A DNA stretch of 64,000 nt from Akkermansia muciniphila (GTDB lineage Bacteria > Verrucomicrobiota > Verrucomicrobiia > Verrucomicrobiales > DEV007): NCBI GenBank assembly GCA_945883495.1, contig CAMCXS010000019.1, forward strand, positions 1 to 64,000, in the 5' to 3' direction. The notes under the pieces were generated by a model, which saw nothing but the letters and a program-made list of their open reading frames with translations, made no database searches and had not been told where the DNA came from. The position numbers were made by a program, and so were the translations under genes. Below are positions 9,665 to 18,470 of the stretch, one piece after another. How positions within the stretch are numbered: the first letter of the stretch is position 1; each line of letters starts with the position of its first letter.

Positions 9665-10909
9665 TCAACTCCCCCGGCGGATCTCCGAGCCTGGGAAGCT
9701 AATAATGAACCGCCAGACCTTCTTCGCCCGCAGCTCAATCTCAAAGGTCTCCGGATTGACCCGAGCCGGCTCCGTGTACTTGCGGACGTCCACGACGGTG
9801 TGATAACCGCGCTCGGAGAAGACATCGATAATCATCGCGAGCACCCGGTGATCTTCGAGCATCGGGTGCTCGGAATTGATATAAGCCTTCCCAGAAATCG
9901 CGTGCGTGACAATGATGGGCAGGAACTTATCCTCGATGAAAGCCACGGTTTGCGCGAAGAGTTCGGGCTCCTCCAAGCAATAGGCATCGAGCCGCCGGAC
10001 GAGATCCTGGCGCGCATGCACTCCAAGACTTTGCGCGATCGGAATCCTCCCGATGACGTCGTGGGTCCTTTGATCCAACTCCAACGAACTTTGGTAACGC
10101 AGCTCGTCCTCGATCCGGCGTTGCACTTCACCGATCGAGCCGTGGGCGTTGATGTAGTGATAAAAGAAGACCTCGCGCAGACTGGTCAGTGACTCATAGG
10201 TCACCTCTTTGAAGGTGCGGTAGCGGTTGCGAGCCGTTCGGCGGGACAAGTCCGTCGCGCGCACCTCGATGCGACGGCCCACGCCTGAGGCATCGACCTC
10301 GCGGTTGTGCTGCTGCGCCCGCTCCCCGCGCAGGATTTGGCGACGAACGGATTCCGCCTCGTCAATGAAGAGGACGACGATGTGGAACATCGGCTTGGGA
10401 AACTGGCCCTCCCGGTCCGTCCCGCGATAGGTGCTGCGGAGGAGCAGCAGTTTTTCGTGGAGCAGTTTCAAGCAAATCACCTGGACTTTGGTGCGCGGAT
10501 AGCCATCCACGACCACGCCGGATGCGTTCTCCGGCCGGAGGAGGGCGCGGATCACGAGGGCGGTGACTTCCCGGTCCCCCACCATCATGCCGGAATCGAT
10601 GAGTTCCCGAGCCTCGGGGCTCTGCAGCAAGGAACTGACCAAAACCGGCGGCGCGGTGAGGCCGCGGAACTGCATGATGAACTCCGTCTGCGTCCCCTTC
10701 CCCGCCCCAGGAGCTCCGTTCAGCCAAATCACTTCCTTCGGGAAACGAATCCGCTCCAGTCCAACCTCCGCTTCCAGGCTCTGCCAGACCGAGTTGAAGA
10801 TGAGATACGCATCTTTCACCTCAAGATCGAGCGACTTAACGCCAGCGGCTGCCGAGGCCTCCGCGGCGCCCGGATTGGCTTCAGGGACAGGGGTAACGGG
10901 ATAAGACAT
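9665..10909 (-). CDS. Adenylate-kinase-like nucleoside monophosphate kinase with C-terminal extension
   Basis: 414 residues from the ATG at 10909 (MSYPVTPVP). After an Ala-rich leader of about 35 residues, [16 protein letters not shown] is the P-loop of the adenylate kinase family. [16 protein letters not shown] aligns with the NMP-binding region and [13 protein letters not shown] with the D-G-F/Y-P-R-T motif, so the kinase core is intact. The usual family length is 185-220 residues. Here a further ~200 residues follow, with several long helices and a final beta-rich part ([20 protein letters not shown]) that I do not recognise. Probably cytoplasmic phosphate transfer between nucleotides, perhaps with a regulatory or second substrate domain. 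ilvD lies downstream on the same strand, across a repeat array. Confidence 0.78.
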   Translation of the reverse strand: MSYPVTPVPEANPGAAEASAAAGVKSLDLEVKDAYLIFNSVWQSLEAEVGLERIRFPKEVIWLNGAPGAGKGTQTEFIMQFRGLTAPPVLVSSLLQSPEARELIDSGMMVGDREVTALVIRALLRPENASGVVVDGYPRTKVQVICLKLLHEKLLLLRSTYRGTDREGQFPKPMFHIVVLFIDEAESVRRQILRGERAQQHNREVDASGVGRRIEVRATDLSRRTARNRYRTFKEVTYESLTSLREVFFYHYINAHGSIGEVQRRIEDELRYQSSLELDQRTHDVIGRIPIAQSLGVHARQDLVRRLDAYCLEEPELFAQTVAFIEDKFLPIIVTHAISGKAYINSEHPMLEDHRVLAMIIDVFSERGYHTVVDVRKYTEPARVNPETFEIELRAKKVWRFIISFPGSEIRRGS

Positions 10910-11068
10910 GGAGCTGACTTCTACCAACCCGCGAGTCGCCCTGAAGTCAATCCGGGAATCTCAGGGTGTGCGGTGAAGTTGGGGACAGGGAAACGGAGTG
11001 ATCATGTGCCGGTCGCCCCCGAGCCCCCAGTCGGCCGTGCTTTTCATAAAAACAAGATTCATTGAGGC

Positions 11069-11104
11069 AAAAAAAGACCGCCACGGAGGAAAGCCTCCGG
11101 GCGG
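11069..11104 (-). terminator. Rho-independent terminator of the 11133-12086 gene
   Basis: Read on the minus strand, a GC-rich hairpin (11104 to 11078; arms CCGCC-CGGAGG and CCTCCG-GGCGG around a CTTT loop, with one bulged base) is followed within two bases by seven consecutive U residues (11075-11069). It starts 29 bp after the stop codon at 11133. Confidence 0.88.
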
Positions 11105-11132
11105 CGCGTACATCGCAAATCTCTAATCTGAC

Positions 11133-12086
11133 TCAAGCAACCAGCGCGGAATCTTCGCTGGTCACACTCAGACCCCGAGTTTCGTTCGAGGTCAATGGGA
11201 CCACCCCGCCCAGAGCCAGGTAGGCGGCCTCCAGCCGGGCCACCGCGTCTCCGGCGGTGACCGCCCGCTTCTTGGCGGCGGAGGCGGCGATCTCCGAGCG
11301 TTCCGCAAGGGCACGAGCCTTCTCGAATTTAATCCGGGCAGCTTCCAAGGTGCGATGGGCGGCCTCCAGCTTCTCCGCCGGGACCTTGGGACCATTGGCT
11401 TCCGCCGCCAGCTTCTTCTGCTGCGCCCGAGCGCCGCGCTTGGCGCGGGCCTCGGCCGGGCTTTCCACGCCCAACGTGCCCCAACGCAGATCATCCTTGG
11501 ACAACACTTGGCTCACCTCGGATTTGAGAGTGCGCAACCGGTGGCGCAGCTGCCTAGCTGCGTCATCCCGCTCTTTCACCAGCCCTTTGTGCACCACGCC
11601 ATGGGCCTCCACGGCGGCCACCGCTTTGCTCAACGCCTCGGCGCTGGCCAGAAACAGCGCCCCAGTGACTTCCAGGTCCTTGTTTTCCCAATGTGCGTTT
11701 TTGATGAGAAGCTCGCCCATCTTATTGAGCAAACGGGCACGGCCCTTCAAGCTCTTGGGCATTTCCAGCGTTCCATGTGAGTAGCCAGCTTCCTTGTGAG
11801 CCAGCGTCCAACGCTCGCCCAGTTTGAGCTGCAACACCTTCTTGCCTGCGGCGATGCGCTGTTCCGCCATCCGGTCCGCTTCTTGCAACGCCGGTTGCAA
11901 CTCACGAACGAGGATAGCAGACGAGCCATCGACCGCTGCATCCTTCCGCACAAACGACGTCAATGCCGTTTCCGCCAATTCACCTGCCGATTTCGGCAGG
12001 TCCAATGTCATCAGAAGGGCCAAGTATCCTTCGATGAAAGCCCGGGCAAAGCCGGGAAGCTTCGTTCTGTCTTCAGGAATCTCCAT
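11133..12086 (-). CDS. Helical hypothetical protein
   Basis: 317 residues from the ATG at 12086 (MEIPEDRTKLPGF); eleven codons upstream are open but include no better start. The protein is almost entirely predicted helix: an N-terminal helical part, then a Lys/Arg/Ala-rich coiled-coil-like stretch (about residues 215-290, e.g. KLEAAHRTLEAARIKFEKA). No signal peptide, membrane segment or catalytic motif is visible. I do not recognise the family. It has its own strong terminator and an AT-rich upstream region, so it is probably a single-gene unit. Codon use and GC level look like those of its neighbours. A cytoplasmic structural or nucleoid-associated role is possible but is only a guess. Confidence 0.7.
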   Translation of the reverse strand: MEIPEDRTKLPGFARAFIEGYLALLMTLDLPKSAGELAETALTSFVRKDAAVDGSSAILVRELQPALQEADRMAEQRIAAGKKVLQLKLGERWTLAHKEAGYSHGTLEMPKSLKGRARLLNKMGELLIKNAHWENKDLEVTGALFLASAEALSKAVAAVEAHGVVHKGLVKERDDAARQLRHRLRTLKSEVSQVLSKDDLRWGTLGVESPAEARAKRGARAQQKKLAAEANGPKVPAEKLEAAHRTLEAARIKFEKARALAERSEIAASAAKKRAVTAGDAVARLEAAYLALGGVVPLTSNETRGLSVTSEDSALVA

Positions 12087-12378
12087 GATTTCACTTAGAT
12101 AAGATAAGCACCCCGCCACAAAGGCACACCACCCAGTGAGCGTTTGCAGCTAAGACGCGACATGCTTAGCATGCCTTAATTATCTATACAAGTAGAAATA
12201 CTTAGATTTTCTGAATTATCTGGAATAATGAGCGCCCCCAGGCAGCAAATCTACATCACCTGTGATTTTCTAGAACCGATGATCCTCAGTTGTCATTCGT
12301 CTCGAGAGCTCGGGAACCTAGATTGTACGTCTCGCGCGCTCACGTCTTGGGACGCCAATAGCAAAGAACAATCGAGCA
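12087..12378. promoter_or_regulatory. AT-rich intergenic region upstream of the 11133-12086 gene
   Basis: This gap of 292 bp lies between two minus-strand genes. The part from about 12165 to 12230 is much richer in A and T than the surrounding sequence and contains small hairpins (CATGC-TTA-GCATG at 12160-12172; AAGTA-GAAA-TACTT near 12190-12205). It probably holds the promoter of the helical hypothetical gene. I could not place a convincing -35/-10 pair, and no coding capacity is visible. Confidence 0.45.
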
Positions 12379-15300
12379 TTAAGCGACATCCAGCATTCGC
12401 TTCCGGTACCATTCCCGATGACTCTGCCGATCCGCGAGTTCCGCGTTTACCACGGATTCGTAAAATGGACGGAGGATTGGATCGGCAGCATGGCGAGCGA
12501 CTGCCGCCTGAGCCTCATGCAAAAAGTAGCCGTGCGGTTCCTTCAGTTCACCATTCTTATAGGAACGGGAATCGCTCGACTGGGAGAGAAGGGATTCCAT
12601 GCGCACCCGAAACTCACTTTCGAACCGTCTGATCTTCTGCAACACCTGCCTGATAAACTCTGGATAGCGGAAAACAATCGTCGCGCCGTCGAAGCGAATT
12701 AGGTTCACGATGCGCTCAATTTCCCCCGGGACGGTCGTTTCCGTGAGCCAACCATTGAGAAGGTCAATGCCGGCATCGCTCGGAACCACAACGGCTTTGA
12801 ACAGGATTTCCCACCAACCACGAAGTTCATACGGGTTCGTGCGGCACTGCTGAAGGATAAATCTCGCAATGCCCGCAAAGTCTGGACTCTCCCTCAGCTT
12901 GCCGAATGCCACTCGCTCGTGGAGATGATGCATGATCGGCTGATAGCCCACATCGTGCCCCTCGATCCGCAACATCTCGAATCGTCGAATGCGCTCGACG
13001 AAGAATTCGTAGACCTCACGAGGATCATGCTGCGCGGCACCGTAGAGAAACAGAGGATAGGGGGAATCACTTAGATCCGGAAGCAACGTCATGCGCTTCA
13101 GAATTCGGGAAACCGTCGCCGTCATGATGCGATCCGCCCCGCCCTCGACTGTGTCCCCAAGCATCGTCACCAGAGTAGCTACGCTTTGGTCCGACAAGCG
13201 TTCCACCGGAAGAATGTCTAGATAACTCCAACCCCACCCATCCGGACATTCGATGGCCCGGGACAAGGCGGCAATGGCGGCGTTGGCTTTCTTACTGGAA
13301 ATGTTTCGATCGGATAGCAGCGGCAGCAACACAGCCAGGGTCTCTGGCCCCGGAGGTTCCGGACCAATCGGCCAATCCCATAACGCCGCTTCATAGATCA
13401 CGGACCGGCTCGACTTCAGTCCGGCCGCGAGCCACTGATCCTCCTGTTGAGGCGTCGGGCGCATTCCTCGAATGAGCACCGTGAAATGGGCATCCAAAAA
13501 GCCAAGACTGGACCGGGGAAGCTCTTCAATCAACTCCTGCACAGCATCAGGCGCTTGTTCCGCCAAGCACAGTAAAATTGGCCCCCAGTTGGGAGCATAG
13601 CCTCGTGCTCGCGCCTTGGATTCGAATTCTTGCAAGTCCCCGATTAGATCCCGGACCGACGGATACCGCCGCAGGGATTCGGAAACCCATCGTTCAGCCA
13701 TCGATCGCCATTCCGCCCGGACGATGTCCCAAGCGCTTCGAGCCTCGGAGCGTTCCTGATCGAGCAGACTATGATCCTGACTTCCCAGTGTGATGCGGGC
13801 AAGATCAAACGCCCTTCCTCGGCGGAGCATAGCAATGGCCGCTCGCCTCGCTGCGGCGATGACCGGATCTGCTTCCCAATGTAGATCCTTACGAAGCAGC
13901 CGGAAGACGGCAAATTGGATGAACTCACTCTTGGGCCAACGCTCGGCTATGAATTGCAAGAGTTCGACCGCACGTTGGCGCGGCTCTCGCCATTCCTTAT
14001 GGATCTCCGCAATGGTTTGATCATCGTCAAAGCGGTAGGCTTCAACAATCCGTTCCAACGCCTCATCAAGAACCGGGAGGATGTTCAACGCGGCGACCTC
14101 CGACCGAGTCACCAAGGACGTTTCGATGAAATCAAACGTCCGGTCGCGCAAGCTTCTGGTTTGCTCCACCGGCACCAGGCAGGATTGAAACGTGACTATG
14201 TGGTCCTCAAACCATGACTGAGAGAACGATCGTGCGAACAATCCGGCCAAGGCTAGCGCGAAAAACTCCGAGCGCCGGTTCACCAGATCATCGTTCTCAG
14301 GGAGCTCGGTGCGATCGGACACCCAGTCCAGCAGTTCATCAGTCACCCGGATGCACTTCCCCGTCGAAAAAGCCCCAACTTTGCCTATGACGACCCAAGG
14401 GTGGTCAGTTTCGCGACGATCCACATCCTGGATCTTCTTCCAGTCCTTACCCAGCCTGGCTAGAAGGTCCAACGCGTCCCACTGATGTTTCCGATGGTAA
14501 GTGGCGATGGATTCAAGAATCCCGGGTAATCGCTGCAGGACGCGTTGGTGAGAATTGACCGACTTTCCCCAACCATCTCGCATAAACGGATCCTCAGCCT
14601 CTGGAGCATCGGGGTGATCAATGACAAATCGGGTCAGCTTGATCGACTCTTCCGGCAGAAACACGGCGAACCCGGCCCACGCCTCCAACATTCGCTCCCG
14701 CTCCCAGTGGTAGCTTTTTTCGAACCGCTCCAGAAATTGCGTCCACAACGGGCCGGTCAGGTCTAGTTCTTCCGCACCGCTAGAACGTCCATGCCATTGC
14801 GCCTCCGCGAGGTTCCGCAGCAGAGCAGCCCAATGATCCTGGCCAAACAGGTCCAGCAGCTCATCGACAAACAGCGCCGCTTGGCCATTTCGAACGCACG
14901 ATGTGTAGACCAAGTGATCCGCGAACAAATCAGGGCTTACCCTCAAGCCAGTACGGGTCCGAATCACCAATTCCGCCGCTTCCAGCCGGCTCAGGCGATC
15001 CTCCAGAACCGAGCCGCGAAGTTCCATGAAGCGGGCCAGCGATTGCATGGATTCCCTAGAGTCCGGGAACGGAGCCAGCACCGCGACTGTCCGGAGAAGT
15101 CGTTTTAATTCCTCGCGGCATCGAGGGTCATCTTCCGCCAACCTCGCTAGATTTTCATCCTCGAACCGCCGGAAGACCAAAGCCCGGAAGTCTTCATGGT
15201 CAACGAAGCTTTGAAAGTCGAGACCGTCCTTGATGAGTTTTCCACCCAGCACAACGATCAATGGGCACCGGTCCGACCACTCCGCCAAGGTTCCAGCGAA

Positions 15301-16371
15301 AGCCTGTGCGGGATGTCCGGACAGCACCTGTTCCGCCAGCTCCCGCATTTCGGTCTCCGTCAGGCGGGGGAGCTTTTCACCCATCTCGATCGAGTCTGCG
15401 TCAAAGCCAGATTCCCGTAGCTTCGCGCGAATCGCTTCCACCGCTTGCGGGCGCGCTGCGAGAATCAATTTCGCCGACGGATTTCTCGCGATCGCGCTCA
15501 AGACACGAGGACGGAGGGTTTCGATGCGATGGGCGTCATCCTGAACCACCACGAGCGGATGGTCCGTGCCGATGAATTCAAGGGACGTCTCCTCCGCATC
15601 GGCACTCGCCCGATCGCTTACGAAACGGAGGTCGGCTTCGGGGTGAAGAAGCGGAAAGCGATCGGCAAAGGCCTTTAAGATGCGGCTCTTTCCTTCTCCG
15701 CCACGCGCCACAAGGAGGCGCACCTTGCGCTCATAGGGTGCTGCGACAAAAGCCTCAAGTTCCTCGAGAGCGCTCTGCCTCCCGACGAGCGGTGTGTTGT
15801 GGGTGATGCCGGATGTCCCTGCAAAGAATTGATTTGCGGTAACCAACGCTTCGTCGTGGACCGACCCGTACACTGTCTTGGCGATTTCCCGTCCGAAGGA
15901 TCGCTCGATGATCTCCCTGCCCCGTGCTGGCCGGACACGGGTTCGAAAATGACTGTCCAGGGTCTCTGCGGTCCAGAAGTGCCATTTGCTTTGCTTGTCG
16001 ACATAGTCGATCGCCTCCGCTTGACAGCCGTTGGTGGCAATCACCACGAGAAAATAATGTGCCGCCGCGTAGGATGTCTCGGCAACGGCCACTTTGGACT
16101 TCGCCAATGTCCAACGATTGCGCTGACCGTGGGTCTCAAGCTTGCATTGAAACGCCCAGACCTCGCCCCCCTCCACCTCGGCGCGAATATCGACGCCCTT
16201 TTGTTTCCCTCCCCTTTTGTCGTAGGGCACCGCGCTGAGGATACGTTTCTCCTCGACACCCGCCGGCCCATCGACCGGGAGGGAAACTCCCGCATTGAGG
16301 AAATCCACCATGAATTCCTCAAGTCCCTCCCACGTGAAATCTGGGGATTCGAACGGGATGCGACGCACCAT
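12379..16371 (-). CDS. Large nuclease-like/NTPase protein, candidate defence effector
   Basis: 1330 residues from the ATG at 16371 (MVRRIPFESPDF); the ORF upstream of this Met lies antisense to the divergent ATPase gene. Residues 10-170 look like a PD-(D/E)XK (Mrr-like) nuclease: helix Glu in FTWEGLEEF, Asp61 in KGVDIRAEV and Gln75-x-Lys77 in WAFQCKLE. Residues 195-320 form a P-loop NTPase with Walker A VARGGEGKSR (Lys228, Ser229), Walker B LVVVQDDAH (Asp278/Asp279) and LILAARPQA, an arrangement typical of STAND/AAA-type NTPases. The remaining ~900 residues are helical and repeat-like, as in sensor regions of Avs-type STAND proteins. By analogy the C-terminus may sense a trigger and the N-terminus may cut DNA. 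Specific family and activity are inferred, not shown. Confidence 0.65.
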   Translation of the reverse strand: MVRRIPFESPDFTWEGLEEFMVDFLNAGVSLPVDGPAGVEEKRILSAVPYDKRGGKQKGVDIRAEVEGGEVWAFQCKLETHGQRNRWTLAKSKVAVAETSYAAAHYFLVVIATNGCQAEAIDYVDKQSKWHFWTAETLDSHFRTRVRPARGREIIERSFGREIAKTVYGSVHDEALVTANQFFAGTSGITHNTPLVGRQSALEELEAFVAAPYERKVRLLVARGGEGKSRILKAFADRFPLLHPEADLRFVSDRASADAEETSLEFIGTDHPLVVVQDDAHRIETLRPRVLSAIARNPSAKLILAARPQAVEAIRAKLRESGFDADSIEMGEKLPRLTETEMRELAEQVLSGHPAQAFAGTLAEWSDRCPLIVVLGGKLIKDGLDFQSFVDHEDFRALVFRRFEDENLARLAEDDPRCREELKRLLRTVAVLAPFPDSRESMQSLARFMELRGSVLEDRLSRLEAAELVIRTRTGLRVSPDLFADHLVYTSCVRNGQAALFVDELLDLFGQDHWAALLRNLAEAQWHGRSSGAEELDLTGPLWTQFLERFEKSYHWERERMLEAWAGFAVFLPEESIKLTRFVIDHPDAPEAEDPFMRDGWGKSVNSHQRVLQRLPGILESIATYHRKHQWDALDLLARLGKDWKKIQDVDRRETDHPWVVIGKVGAFSTGKCIRVTDELLDWVSDRTELPENDDLVNRRSEFFALALAGLFARSFSQSWFEDHIVTFQSCLVPVEQTRSLRDRTFDFIETSLVTRSEVAALNILPVLDEALERIVEAYRFDDDQTIAEIHKEWREPRQRAVELLQFIAERWPKSEFIQFAVFRLLRKDLHWEADPVIAAARRAAIAMLRRGRAFDLARITLGSQDHSLLDQERSEARSAWDIVRAEWRSMAERWVSESLRRYPSVRDLIGDLQEFESKARARGYAPNWGPILLCLAEQAPDAVQELIEELPRSSLGFLDAHFTVLIRGMRPTPQQEDQWLAAGLKSSRSVIYEAALWDWPIGPEPPGPETLAVLLPLLSDRNISSKKANAAIAALSRAIECPDGWGWSYLDILPVERLSDQSVATLVTMLGDTVEGGADRIMTATVSRILKRMTLLPDLSDSPYPLFLYGAAQHDPREVYEFFVERIRRFEMLRIEGHDVGYQPIMHHLHERVAFGKLRESPDFAGIARFILQQCRTNPYELRGWWEILFKAVVVPSDAGIDLLNGWLTETTVPGEIERIVNLIRFDGATIVFRYPEFIRQVLQKIRRFESEFRVRMESLLSQSSDSRSYKNGELKEPHGYFLHEAQAAVARHAADPILRPFYESVVNAELADRQSHREWYRKRMLDVA

Positions 16372-16407
16372 CTTGCAGAATACCGCTAGGCCCCCTAGTT
16401 TGCAACG
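16372..16407. promoter_or_regulatory. 36-bp divergent intergenic region with inverted repeat
   Basis: The two start codons face away from each other with 36 bp between them. The gap contains an inverted repeat CTAGG-CCC-CCTAG at 16386-16398. There is not enough room for two separate full promoters and leaders, so the promoters must overlap or extend into coding sequence, or the messages may be leaderless. The inverted repeat could be an operator shared by both genes. Confidence 0.5.
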
Positions 16408-17583
16408 ATGCTGCCCCATGTCGAACGCCGCCGTCTGCACCAGCGGATCGTCGAAACCAGCCGAAGATATCCAATCACGTCCGTTCTCGGGGCCCGGCAG
16501 ACTGGGAAGACCAAGCTGGTGCGGCCATTTGCCAGCTCCCCAGATCACTTTTTCGACCTGGAAGACGCAAATGACTTCGTTCGACTCTCGGACAATGCCC
16601 TCTCCGTGCTCGGAGACTTGCGTGGGCAGGTGGTCATTGATGAAGCGCAGCGATTGCCCGACCTGTTTCCGACGCTTCGAGTTCTCGCAGACCGTCCCGA
16701 TCTTCCGGCCCGCTTCATTATCACCGGAAGCGTCTCCCCGGCTCTGGGCCAGCGGATTTCCGAAAGTTTGGCAGGACGCAACGGCAAGATCGAAATTGGA
16801 GGGTTGGATCTGGCGGAGGCGGGCTCTGAACAGTGGAGGACCATGTGGCTCCGAGGCTCCCACCCGTCATCGTTCCTCGCGCCGACCGATGCCGATGCGA
16901 GTGATTGGCGTGAACAGTACCTCACGGATCTGATTGGCACGGACCTTCCGGCGTGGAGTGGCGTAAAGCTCTCTCAGTTTGAGGCACGCAAACTGTTGCA
17001 GATCATCGCGGACGCATCCGCCAGAACCTGGAATGATCAAGAAGCGGCAAAAACTCTTCAGGTTCCGGTAAAAGCGATTCGCGGATACGTTGAAGCGCTC
17101 AAGGGAGCCTACATCATTCGCGAGCTTGCGCCCCTCATTCCCAACCTCCGCAAGCGACTCCGGCAGCAACCCACTCTCGTGGTCAAGGATGCTGGAATTC
17201 TCCATAGCTTGTTGGGCATACCGGACTCCAGGCGTCTTGAAGCACATTCTCACAAAGGGCATTCATGGGAATCGTTCGGCGTTGACCAGATCATCCGGTT
17301 GACGGAGACACTGGATCACCAGTGCTTCAAATACTCGGTCGAGAACGCTGAGGAGGGGGATCTCGTCTTGGAACGTCCCGATGGCCGGATCGGTTTTGAA
17401 TTCAAGTCAGCCGACGCTCCCAAACTGACCAAATCAATGACAGCGGTCGTTGCCGATCTAGACCTTGAAGCTCTTTACGTCGTCCACCCAGGAACCAAGC
17501 GCCGGGGAATGGGAGATCGGATTGAATCCGTGGGGATCGAACGCATTCCCGAACTTTGCGCCTCCATCCGAGCAAAAGTCTGA
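16408..17583 (+). CDS. AAA (AAA_14) ATPase with DUF4143 domain
   Basis: 391 residues. The P-loop is the family-specific GARQTGKTKL (residues 28-37; the G-x-R-Q-x-G-K-T form). VVIDEAQRLPD (75-85) is the Walker B with the D-E-A-Q signature, and FIITGSVSP is sensor 1. The C-terminal half matches DUF4143: HSHKGHSWESFGVDQI, then GDLVLERPDGRIGFEFKSA, in which the Asp and the Glu-x-Lys have the spacing of a PD-(D/E)XK nuclease-like core. Between them lies a winged-helix-like segment. The family is widespread, and its biochemical role is not settled; links to DNA processing and mobile or conflict systems have been suggested. It is divergent from the 1330-aa nuclease/NTPase gene 36 bp away. Confidence 0.82.
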   Translation: MLPHVERRRLHQRIVETSRRYPITSVLGARQTGKTKLVRPFASSPDHFFDLEDANDFVRLSDNALSVLGDLRGQVVIDEAQRLPDLFPTLRVLADRPDLPARFIITGSVSPALGQRISESLAGRNGKIEIGGLDLAEAGSEQWRTMWLRGSHPSSFLAPTDADASDWREQYLTDLIGTDLPAWSGVKLSQFEARKLLQIIADASARTWNDQEAAKTLQVPVKAIRGYVEALKGAYIIRELAPLIPNLRKRLRQQPTLVVKDAGILHSLLGIPDSRRLEAHSHKGHSWESFGVDQIIRLTETLDHQCFKYSVENAEEGDLVLERPDGRIGFEFKSADAPKLTKSMTAVVADLDLEALYVVHPGTKRRGMGDRIESVGIERIPELCASIRAKV

Positions 17584-17660
17584 CAGCTGCCTCGGCTAGA
17601 GGTTGCAGGTCGCCGTCGACAGATAGCCTGACTGCTTCCATCCTCTGCCACTTCTTTTCC

Positions 17661-17762
17661 GGGCTCTCGGGCTCTCGGGCTCTCGGGCTCTCGGGCTCTC
17701 GGGCTCTCGGGCTCTCGGGCTCTCGGGCTCTCGGGCTCTCGGGCTCTCGGGCTCTCGGGCTC
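17661..17762. repeat. 8-bp tandem repeat GGGCTCTC, about 12.5 copies
   Basis: Twelve consecutive perfect copies of GGGCTCTC occupy 17661-17756, with a partial copy to 17762. The array starts 78 bp after the AAA/DUF4143 stop codon. Because 8 is not a multiple of 3 the array is open in several frames and produces Pro/Arg/Glu/Ser-rich pseudo-proteins on the minus strand. Not coding in my view. Confidence 0.95.
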
Positions 17763-17774
17763 GTAACCACCCAG

Positions 17775-18184
17775 CCTTCCGGAAAATCCGCAAACCGAAT
17801 TCTGTGCTCCCCGCGCCCTCCGGAAAATCCGGAGACCCAATTCTGTGCTCCCCGAGCCTTCCGGAAAATTCTGAAGCCGAATTCTGTGCTCCCCGCACCT
17901 TCCGGAAAATTCTGAGACCGAATTCTGTGCTCCCCGAGCCTTCCGGAAAACTCTGAGACCGAATTCTGTGCTCCCCGCACCTTCCGGAAAATTCTGAAAC
18001 CGAATTCTGTGCTCCCCGGGCCTTCCGGAAAATTCTGAAACCAAATTCTGTGCTCCCCGCGCCTTCCGGAAAATTCTGGGACCGATTTCTGTGCTCCCCG
18101 ATCCTTCCGGAAAATTCTGAGACCAAATTCTGTGCTCCCCGCGCCTTCCGGAAAATTCTGAAGCCCAATTCCGTGCTCCTGGCA
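17775..18184. repeat. 41-bp tandem repeat array, 10 copies
   Basis: Ten head-to-tail units of exactly 41 bp start at 17775, 17816, 17857, 17898, 17939, 17980, 18021, 18062, 18103 and 18144. Each begins CCTTCCGGAAAA (containing the palindrome TTCCGGAA), continues through GAATTCTGTGCTCCCC (containing GAATTC) and ends in a variable CGNN. Units differ at a few positions, and the first two and the last are the most diverged. There is no unique spacer, so this is a minisatellite rather than a CRISPR. The array stays open in all three minus-strand frames because 41 is not divisible by 3. It lies between the AAA ATPase and the channel gene. Confidence 0.95.
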
Positions 18185-18199
18185 TCGTGCCTATGGCAT

Positions 18200-18316
<117 letters not shown>

Positions 18317-18470
18317 CGCAGACGGTTGATTGTGCCAACCTACCTGCCAAGAAAATGAGGGATGATCTCCGGAAGGCGAGCGCCTAGCCCACCCGCAAGA
18401 TCCACCGAACTTCCGTTGACCCGGCTGGTGGACATCGCTAGGGTGCGGAAGCTGCCTCCCCCTCTCCGCC

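Noticed and set aside
17775-18184. CRISPR array
   Set aside because: Units of 41 bp are joined directly without unique spacers and no cas gene is nearby; this is a tandem repeat.
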